A DNA stretch of 64,000 nucleotides, from assembly GCA_936450465.1 (NCBI GenBank), contig OW388303.1:10633021-10697020 (forward strand). Reading direction: 5' to 3'. A program made the translations under genes and the position numbers. The notes under the pieces were generated by a model. That model made no database searches. It was not told the DNA's origin and saw only the letters and a list, made by a program, of their open reading frames with translations. This stretch comes from Gibbula magus. Its lineage: Eukaryota; Mollusca; Gastropoda; Trochida; Trochidae. Shown here piece by piece: positions 24,401-64,000 of the stretch; the first letter of the stretch is position 1, and each line of letters starts with the position of its first letter.

Positions 24401-26043
24401 TTATGTTTTCGTGTAACAAACATAAATGTCTATCCTAGGATTTATATGAACGATAAGACAAAATGACAACATTTCATATATGCTTAGTATCAACACACAC
24501 CTATATCGTCACTGCAAAGGATGTCACATTGACCAATCAATGTTGAACAAGAATGATTTGTGAACCGAACGGCGGAGTGTCGGTAGTCTCACTTATTGAT
24601 TTCAAACTAAATGTGCGTGTTGTGCTATATTACTCAACACGTTTGCGCTTTTTTTAAAACTTGAGTGACATGTGTAGGCAAATTAATTAAGGCACGAACC
24701 AATGGAAAGTAATGTCAAATTTAAAGTCAAACACTAAATATATTTGTTGATGATTAGACTTTGACGACATATACTCAACACGATAATAAGCAATACTAAT
24801 TACTTATAGCACTGAGTATCGTACCTAATGTCATTGTCAATGTCTTACCAAATGAACTTAGACATAATGGCGACTCACCTGTTTTAAGGATGTACTCGAG
24901 AACTTCGTACAGCGTATCATGATTCACTCTGCTTCCAGAGGGGGCAGCAGCTGCCAGGAGTTTGAAGGTCTCGGCTGTCAGAACTCCTTTCTTCGCCATT
25001 TCAGACATGTACGTGTCTACGAGCTTGCAAGCTTTCTGGGCGTTGTCCGCGTCCCCATTGGTTGATTCTATTACAATGTCATGAAGGACTGAAGGGGAGA
25101 TAATGCACAAATCTTCCGGTGAAAGTTTGTTTAACATCTCCCCTGCTATTTTGACTAGTAGTTTGCGGCATGTACAGCCCCTCGCTGTAGCGATTCTCAG
25201 GACCTTGGTAATCCACTCTGTAGTGACGTCAGAGACGGTGTAAGCTTCTTCTGGCAGAACAACCAGAACTGAATCCAAAACCTTGGCAACATCAACTTTC
25301 TTGTCTGGAGATTTCAGTTCATCATCCTTCTGTGGTGAACGAACTTTAGCCTCACTCTTTCCATCGTCGCCTTCGTCTCTCTCCATAGCAGCGGTGACGT
25401 ATTTAATCGCCATTTCTCCTAATTCTGACGTACTTATGCCCTTTTCTTTTGCTTGTTTCAAGATTTTGACAAACCATTGCACCGGAAGCGTGTATAAACT
25501 TAGTACCGGTTTCTCCGCCTTATCGTCAGGAGATTTCCTCGACGTGGGGCTGCTGAACCTTGTGGGTGGTTTCAACCAACACTCAACTAGAGCATCTGTG
25601 CATTGGTCGACTATCCCAGATCTCTCGGAGAGAGTTCCTATCTTGGCACAGTATAAAAGAAGGGAGATAATCCCAGAACTGGATCTGCTCATCTTGGCAG
25701 AAGTGATGGTATCCTGAAGAAACTTTTCCGAAGTTTCGATTAAGTTTCCCGCGCCCTCCATCTGTAAGTATTCCGCCGCGCAACGAACTTGCACAATATT
25801 GTTCTTCGTGAGGTCAAAGGTCATGCTATAACAGAAATCTGCCACTAAGCTGAATATCTCGTGTCCACCGGGGAAATTTGCCAAGTCAACTTTCTGGGAG
25901 TCGGCCATGTTACCCCTTGTCACATTACAGAAATAATTCGACTTCGCAAAGAGGGGAAATTTGTGCAGCTTGAAGATTTTGCCTTCGACGACAACTGTCA
26001 GATCTGACAGATCACCGCTCTCTCGAAACTTGGAGAAATTCAT
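15425..26043 (-). CDS. BTB/POZ-NPH3 domain protein (plant NPH3/RPT2-like), complete
   Basis: Three exons in transcript order: 24879-26043, 16979-17263, 15425-15753. Both junctions are phase 1, giving 592 residues, the usual length of plant NPH3/RPT2-like (NRL) proteins. Residues 1-110 are a BTB domain with the NRL-type sequence LTVVVEGKIFKLHKFPL, the FPGGHEIFSLVADFCY block and RCAAEYLQMEGAGNLIE. Residues 180-465 match NPH3 blocks: LYTLPVQWFVKILKQAKEKG, the VLPEEAYTVS region, then KLVDTYMSEMA and HDTLYEVLEYILKT. Exon 2 continues with SSDQQKELLKQLNFSLMS, equivalent to the plant LSEEER..LC.....LS block, and then a short coiled coil (ELDSVKYIAEMQEEELQKY). A Ser-rich low-complexity tail follows. 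Plant relatives are CUL3 ubiquitin-ligase adaptors for phototropin and auxin-transport signalling; a CUL3 adaptor role here is inference. Mollusc-like repeats inside and around it, two introns and linkage to PRC1 and GALC argue against contamination. ATG 26043 opens the long exon just after a non-coding leader. Confidence 0.88.
16493..16569 (-). repeat. tRNA-like sequence (degenerate tRNA or SINE head)
   Basis: The minus strand has a box-A-like GGTAGCGTAGAGGTAGAGCG and a box-B-like GAGTTCGATTCCCGCC about 35 nt apart. The anticodon arm and T stem do not pair well, so a functional tRNA is unlikely. A pseudo-tRNA or tRNA-derived SINE fits better. Confidence 0.35.
16796..16862. repeat. Hairpin just downstream of BTB-NPH3 exon 2
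   Basis: Arms of about 25 bp (AAAGCTTCGCGGAAGTAAGACC and its near-complement ending AGCTTTCTT) enclose a 15-nt loop. It lies in intron 2, about 120 bp past the exon 2 donor. It may be a miniature foldback element. Confidence 0.55.
18729..18803 (+). repeat. tRNA-like sequence
   Basis: A box-A-like GATAGTCAGTGCTGGTGATT is followed by a good box B (GGGTTCGAATCCCG). The acceptor and anticodon stems are not convincing. It is probably a tRNA-derived SINE fragment in the BTB-NPH3 intron. Confidence 0.35.
18941..19094. repeat. 154-bp palindrome with about 70-bp arms
   Basis: AGAGATTATTAACC at the left end is mirrored by GGTTAATAATCTCT at the right. The arms remain complementary, with few mismatches, to a centre at about 19011 (ATGCGAGCCTTTGGCGAGCAT). 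It is a foldback element or an inverted duplication. Confidence 0.75.
21657..21734. repeat. 78-bp hairpin with 33-bp arms
   Basis: The arms contain CTTCCCACAGAGGTTAC and its complement GTAACCTCTGTGGGAAG with about two mismatches and a 13-nt loop. Related but unpaired sequences occur near 1.94, 17.95 and 38.62 kb, so it is probably a deletion derivative of a dispersed family. Confidence 0.65.
22221..22690. repeat. Inverted cluster of TGGCCATTTTGAC-type repeats
   Basis: The left part (22221-22300) repeats GTCAAAATGG(C/T)CAC, and the right part (22510-22690) repeats the complement TGGCCATTTTGACTGAGGTC with a roughly 40-bp period. The two parts can fold back over a 200-bp centre. Confidence 0.65.
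24847..24878 (-). promoter_or_regulatory. Tandem alternative 5' splice sites of BTB-NPH3 exon 1
   Basis: The long first exon can end at ACAG|gtgagt (intron begins at 24878) or 30 nt further at TTTG|gtaaga (intron begins at 24848). Both leave phase 1, so use of the second would insert ten residues (GESPLCLSSF) without disturbing the frame. The first site gives the better match to plant family members. Confidence 0.5.
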
Positions 26044-27640
26044 TTTAGAATCTCAGATCGTTGACAATCCTTAATCTGGAGTGTCGCCTGCTTGTATTGG
26101 GTCACTGAACACATGTCATGTCAATATCATATTTGCTGTCAATCAACTGCCTAGCAACCGTAGACTCACTCGGAGGTTGTGACACATAAAATCAGAATTA
26201 TGTCGTCTGCTCGTTAACTCACAAAGCCCGCTATATGACAACCTTAGACACAATATCGTATTTCCGCGTCAATAAATTCACACTCTCACCTTCACTGCAA
26301 TACTAATTACACTTCCGGTAAAGTATATGAAGCAGACGACACATCAACTGATTCGTTATTTTAAACAATCCAATCTTTTCAAGTCGACACAGTTACAAAC
26401 AAGGTTTTAAATATCCAGACAATCTCCACACGTCTCAGCCCAGAAGCCACAATATACAACTGTCGGTCGAGAGAATGCAAGCTCGTTTGTTATTGGTAAA
26501 ACCGATAACAATGATCCCTGTCCGAACACGTCCAAAAGACCGGGCTAGTTTCGCGGGTGAAGGCGTACAGCGTGTTGGTTATAATTGACAAGCCTAGAAG
26601 AACTAACGTTTAGTTGTAATGTACTGTGATATCATAACACTGTGGAGTTTAAAGCAAAGTGATTTTATCTCGATCTCTTGATAGTTTAATTCAGGATTAA
26701 TCACTCAGCACATATATGACAAACACAGCGTATTTGGATTACAGCCAGGCTTATGTACACGATATAGGCCAGCGAGGCATTTGTGTAATCGGTGATTGTG
26801 ACATGAAAGGCTTTTACTGTACACCAGAGTTCACAACAAACCGTACCCATAATAGATGTACACATTTCGCTCTGAAAGTCACACACGTCTTTTATATGCT
26901 TAGGCCTACTATTGTGTAAATCAGTGATTTACTATAGAGTTGACATAACTGAATGGAACGTATTTGATTTAAAGTTATTTGATCAAATGTAGTTTATTGA
27001 ACACCGTTCTCAATTAAATGGATAATGTATTTCACCTAAACGATGAGGGGGAAATGAACAAGGTACCGAATTTCTGTTAACTGTCCCTTTAACAGTCAGA
27101 GATGTACTAAGTTTGGAACTAGTACATTACTTTTATATGCGTATTTTTATGGTATGCAGTGATTTTAGTTACACGATAAGTATGCTTAGGTTAACTGATC
27201 AAATACAATTTAGTATACTTATATAAAGTAATTATGTAAAGTACGTACATAAGTTAGAATAGTTGATGAAAGAAGAGATACGAACATTTATCTGAAAATA
27301 GATATTGAAATATAAAGAAAATCTTCAATAATATTCCTGAATAACGATTGATTATCAACATTAATAAATGTATTCCTCATATCATAATGCTTTCCTTAAC
27401 CTCATTTGACTCTCACCCTTTCTGCTTTTCAATTCAAATGTAATGGAAATAGAGATTATCAAAAGTTGTTAGTAAAAATCTAACTCTACCCTTATTTTTG
27501 AAAGGTATACATGTACCAACCATGTCGTATTTGGGTAAGGGGATTGAAACTAATCCACTTCAGTGTAAAATAGAAATTCGAAAATTTTATGAGCTTCATT
27601 TAATCCACACATCTATTTGAAAGTTTACTCATTTTTAAAA

Positions 27641-28102
27641 AGTCATTCTGTTTATATGAAACAATACATTACAGAATTTTGTAGGATTTACAAAACGGCG
27701 TTCTATTAACATGTAACAATTTATTACAGAATTGTGTAACCATTTACAAAACGTTGACCTATTTACATGTTACAATAAATTACAGACTTTTGTAACATTT
27801 GCAAAAAAGTCGTTTTATTTACATGTTATAATAAATTACAGACTTTTGTTACATTTACAAAAAGTCGCTCTCTTTACATGTTACAATAAATTACATAATT
27901 ATGTAACATTTATTAAAAGACTTTCTATAAACATGTTACAATAATTTACAGACGTTTGTAACATTTACAAAAAGTCGTTCTATTTACATGTTACAATAAA
28001 TTACGTTCTTTTGTAACATTTACAAAAAGTCGTTTTATTTACATGTTACAATAAATTACAAATTTTGTAACATTTACAAAACGTCGTTCTATTTACATCT
28101 TA
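27641..28102. repeat. Tandem repeat, about 60-bp unit, about 7.5 copies
   Basis: Units run TTTACATGTTACAATAAATT, then ACAGACTTTTGTAAC, then ATTTACAAAAAGTCGTTC, with moderate divergence. The array sits about 0.9 kb upstream of the GALC start codon. Confidence 0.8.
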
Positions 28103-28365
28103 ATACAATCCTGTATGGAAACCCAAATCTTCAACAAACAGTCAATGAAAACATATTTCACCATGTTCATAAATTTATTTGAAAGAGTCAACGGTTCAAA
28201 TAATACATTAATACTAATGTACGTATTTACCAAAATCAAAGTGCATTTCCAATTGTGTCTTGCCTTAATAATGTATATTACATGTTTACCCACTTCGTCA
28301 CTTGTCGATTTCTTACTTTCTTGTTATGTATTTTAGCCTTGTCAAATAGTTGTTGATTACGTGGA

Positions 28366-28435
28366 GAGAGCTTCTATAAGTTTCACAACTTGTGCCCAAT
28401 CTATTTCTTAAATGAATAAAATATGTTTTCAATCA
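28366..28435 (+). repeat. Dispersed 72-bp tail motif, copy 2
   Basis: GAGCTTCTATAAGTTTCAC followed by AACTTGTGCCCAATCTATTT and TGAATAAAATATG is the plus-strand partner of 14271-14342. It sits about 570 bp upstream of the GALC start codon. Confidence 0.55.
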
Positions 28436-29008
28436 AAAAACATAATTTACATGTTACAAAGACTTTCTTTTGTAACAATTTAGCCGAAAAGTATTTCGCC
28501 AAAACCTACACATATGATCTATTTCAGTGTGCTTTTTAACGTTATATGTTTTATGATTATCAATGTGGTATAAGCCTATTGATACTGAATATACATACAG
28601 TGTTTGTAGCTTACAATGAAGGCGACCAATGTCCAAAAATCATTTTAGTTGCATGGGAAATAGAAAGTAGGCCTGATAAGCATATGATTAAAAATCAAAC
28701 TACGATTTTATAACATATTCTCGTAGTACATGTGTTGGACGATTTGAAAAATGCATGAATATTTTGCTTAATAAACAAAATAAAAGTACTATCAATTTTA
28801 GCAAAGATTAAAAGGCAAACAACGGAGATTATGCCAGTGCAATGACACTGCAATTTGTCTTCAAGGATTCAAGATAAGGAACTGTAACCAGGTCATAACC
28901 TTAGTCTGTATAGATACTTAATAATAAAAACATTTCTCATAATCTCGAATTTGGAACAATCGTTACCATTATCCTTCACTACCCGGTACGTCACAAGAAG
29001 GAAGAGAT

Positions 29009-42788
<13,780 letters not shown>

Positions 42789-42863
42789 CATCTTTAGTCT
42801 CTTGTTCCTGACCAGAGCGCGCTGGAGATTAATTTGTTATCAGTTTGGAATGATATGATTACA

Positions 42864-42869
42864 AATAAA
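42864..42869 (+). terminator. GALC polyadenylation signal AATAAA
   Basis: A canonical AATAAA lies 76 bp after the GALC stop codon. It is the first such hexamer in the 3' flank, which makes a short 3' UTR likely. Confidence 0.6.
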
Positions 42870-43193
42870 TAATACCATTCAATGAAACGTTCTTTGTTTC
42901 ATGTTAATTCTGCTTTGGTGCATTTTGAGTTAAGATCCAAATCCGTATAATGGATTCTTTTTAAAACTGGAGCATGGTACGGAATGGAGAAGCAACGGGA
43001 CCGTTTGATTCCGGACTTAATAATATCAACTTAACCGATGGCACTCCATGAACTAAAACTAGTATCAGACAAACTACATTAGGTATCCTCATTTTATTAT
43101 GCAAGCCATGTTAACGATCAATTTGTTTTACGACTGGTTTCATGACCATCGATAGAAAGACCTTTGTTCTTCGCCAATAATAATGTTTTCCAG

Positions 43194-43395
43194 CACAGGG
43201 GTTCGAATCGCTGTTTTGACAATATTTTCAAAAGTCAAAATCTAGATTTTTGCAATCATGATTTGAGATAAATATCCCCATAAATATTTATCTAAAATCT
43301 TTATTTCTTAACCGATTTCGCTCAGATTTGGAATATAAGCTCATCATATCGTATATAAACAGTACATGATTGATCTAGATTCTAGAACCCCTGTG
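43194..43395. mobile_element. hAT-like MITE, 202 bp, with 8-bp target duplication
   Basis: The ends CACAGGGGTT and AACCCCTGTG are inverted repeats, flanked on both sides by TTTTCCAG (43186-43193 and 43396-43403). An 8-bp duplication is the hAT hallmark. There is no coding capacity. Confidence 0.75.
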
Positions 43396-44855
43396 TTTTC
43401 CAGGATCTATAACACAGATATTGACCTCATTAGCAGTGTTTAATTGTGTAATATTGTAAAACATATAATGCTTAAAAAAGTCTTGGACCTATCATTAAAC
43501 ACTTAGATATAAACACACAAATCTACATATATAACCAAACATAAAGAAAACATTTTTGATTGTTGACTGAAACAAAGTCTACTATTGCATCCTTTCATTT
43601 AAAACAATAAATTTCTGCTCGAAAGAAATGACACCAATCAAGATATCTAAGGAATAATAGTAAGATTTGCTTTTGTTGTCATATACATGCATATACAGCC
43701 ATTTCAAGTAAACAAATGTGGTAACAGTCAATATATCTATAATGAAAAATGATATTAGCAAACATTTGCTATGCCAAGTACTTTAAACATTCAACATCAT
43801 TAACAGTGAAACATTTGGCACAACGATTCCTTCAATACCATATTTACTGTTTAGCTTCATGTAGTCGCAAAAACAAAATAACATAACTAATATAAAGATA
43901 TGTAACTAAAAACTGATAAAGTTGAAGGTTAAAATTTTTTAAGTGATTAACATTGCTTCATATTACCAGGGACTCTCTGATGTATTAAAGTTCCTGATAT
44001 TACTTGTACTAGCATATTGTGTAATTAATCAATAATTTTCACGATTAGAATAAAAAAAAACTTAATATATCAAATATTTATATATATGTTTCACTGAAAG
44101 CCAAGGAACGGTTTCATACATGTGTAGTAGCCTACAATTATGGCTCTATCTCACGTATGTACTCGTTATAAAACCTATTAAACGCTATAGAAGCAAATCT
44201 GTCTTCCCATCTACTTTATTAAAGTTTCCAAAATTACGTTTGACTTAGTGGCTACAGCAAGGCAAGGTCAATTGTCCGGTTTTTGATCGACTTTGAATTG
44301 TTGTATTTTCGTTATACTGAACTCATTAACCATAAACTGGTTATTTTCGATTAAAGTTTATAATTCTCAGTTAAATAATACACGTTATACACGACCGCAC
44401 CAACATGATTAACTCCCTTTAATTAAACAGGCTTTCTGGAAGCCAGGGTCTGCATTTTCGAATCCCTCTTAGTGTTAGACTTTTGGTGTATAATACCTAC
44501 AACCTTCTTAGTTCAAAGACACATTCTAAATTAGGACAAGGATCTGGATGGTCAAATCTCACCTTAAGCCAACAAAGTCATACGTCAAGTATTGCTTTAC
44601 GTCTTGGGAATAAAATAACTACAAGAGTTTCACTTTATGCTATTTTAGCCACGAGTTAGCCGTGACCAAACCAAAGCCGTAATATCAAATTCATTCACAC
44701 TCCACATTTAAAAAAAGTACGTTATAATAAATGACATTTCTTTGTGATATTCAAAATAAATAAAACTTATTTTCACATAACCGAGGACTTCTCTTTGGCA
44801 TCACGAATAAAGTCAGGAATGATACAGTGAGAATTATTTTCATCTGAGTATTGGA

Positions 44856-63665
<18,810 letters not shown>

Positions 63666-63833
63666 CTGAAGAATACGAAACATTTATGGACAATGACTAG
63701 CTTATTCTAGTTAAACTGAGTGATAATGTTATCAGAGTTGTTAGTTGGTTCTGTTGTTAGTAGATTCTGTTGTTAGTAGATTTGTGTTGTTCTAGAAGGA
63801 CGTTTTCTGTATTCTGTCTGTGTTTAAGAGTTT

Positions 63834-64000
63834 TAAAGGGGCAGTAGCACGTTTTTCGCAAATATTATTTTTACAAATTTCCGATGTATAATGATAGTTT
63901 TACATATACTTTATACACATTATACACATTTATACATATACTCTTATTACACAAACCAATTATCCGTAGTGGTAATAACGCTGTTGCGCATAAAGCAAAA
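63834..64000. mobile_element. MITE family A, copy 3 (cut by window edge)
   Basis: Begins TAAAGGGGCAGTAGCACG and continues collinearly with the other two copies to the end of the window. Confidence 0.75.

Larger units (their letters stand above)
17264..24878. other. 7.6-kb first intron of the BTB-NPH3 gene
   Basis: No exon with homology was found here. The intron contains large palindromes at 18941-19094 and 21657-21734, an inverted-repeat cluster at 22221-22690, and a tRNA-like sequence near 18.75 kb. An open frame on the minus strand at about 19534-19700 ends in a good donor and is phase compatible, but lacks an ATG and family similarity, so it is not included. Confidence 0.6.
26044..29008. 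other. Head-to-head intergenic region between BTB-NPH3 and GALC
   Basis: About 3 kb separate the two divergently oriented start codons. A locally GC- and CpG-richer block at about 26450-26580 includes an imperfect palindrome around TTGTTATTGGT...ACCGATAACAA, with a CCAAT box on one strand. It could be the BTB-NPH3 promoter. A 60-bp-period tandem repeat (27641-28102) and a dispersed 3'-tail motif (28366-28435) occupy the GALC side. No gene is visible. Confidence 0.45.
42789..44855. other. Tail-to-tail intergenic region between GALC and the PARP14-like gene
   Basis: Convergent 3' flanks, AT-rich and without a supportable gene. The only well-defined insertion is a 202-bp MITE at 43194-43395 with an 8-bp target duplication. 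Confidence 0.6.

Noticed and set aside
25283..25717. Plus-strand open frame of 144 codons
   Set aside because: It is a complementary-strand shadow of the BTB-NPH3 coding exon.
15425..26043. Plant contamination as the source of the NPH3-like gene
   Set aside because: The gene is on the same contig as animal PRC1 and GALC, has introns filled with local repeat types, and its BTB-NPH3 sequence is clearly diverged from plant proteins.

Overview
The window is AT-rich animal nuclear DNA. It holds four multi-exon genes with GT-AG introns and long repeat-filled introns. Several short interspersed elements carry a GAGTGAGTGAGTT...ACGCCGC...GCAGCC..TAGCGG core of the kind common in vetigastropod (abalone-like) snails, so a gastropod mollusc is the best guess (inference). 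No bacterial gene, CRISPR array or operon was seen. All gene models were built by hand from exon homology, splice sites and phase, and in each one the phases agree at every junction shown.

Layout. (1) 1420-11919, minus strand: PRC1, the antiparallel microtubule bundler of the central spindle. Nine exons give the first 493 codons; the 3' end is unresolved or lies off the left edge. (2) 15425-26043, minus strand: a complete three-exon gene for a 592-residue BTB-NPH3 protein. This architecture is otherwise known from plant phototropism and auxin-transport adaptors (NPH3/RPT2/NPY, CUL3 substrate adaptors) and is the most surprising gene here. (3) 29009-42788, plus strand: a complete 18-exon GALC (galactosylceramidase, 670 residues) with both catalytic glutamates. 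(4) 44856-63665 and beyond the right edge, minus strand: 16 exons of a PARP14-like scaffold. It has proline-rich linkers, RRM-like and KH-like repeats and a degenerate macro domain, but instead of WWE and ADP-ribosyltransferase domains it ends in a BESS-like motif.

Genes 2 and 3 are head to head across about 3 kb, and genes 3 and 4 are tail to tail across about 2 kb. No functional pathway obviously links the four genes.

The introns and spacers are rich in repeats: a 26-copy 60-bp minisatellite inside a GALC intron, three further tandem arrays, several MITE families (one with a clean 8-bp target duplication), large foldback hairpins concentrated in the PARP14-like gene, a decayed LINE with an FADD reverse-transcriptase box, an internally deleted Tc1/mariner element, and tandem duplications that copied splice-site regions of GALC exon 3 and of a PARP14-like exon.
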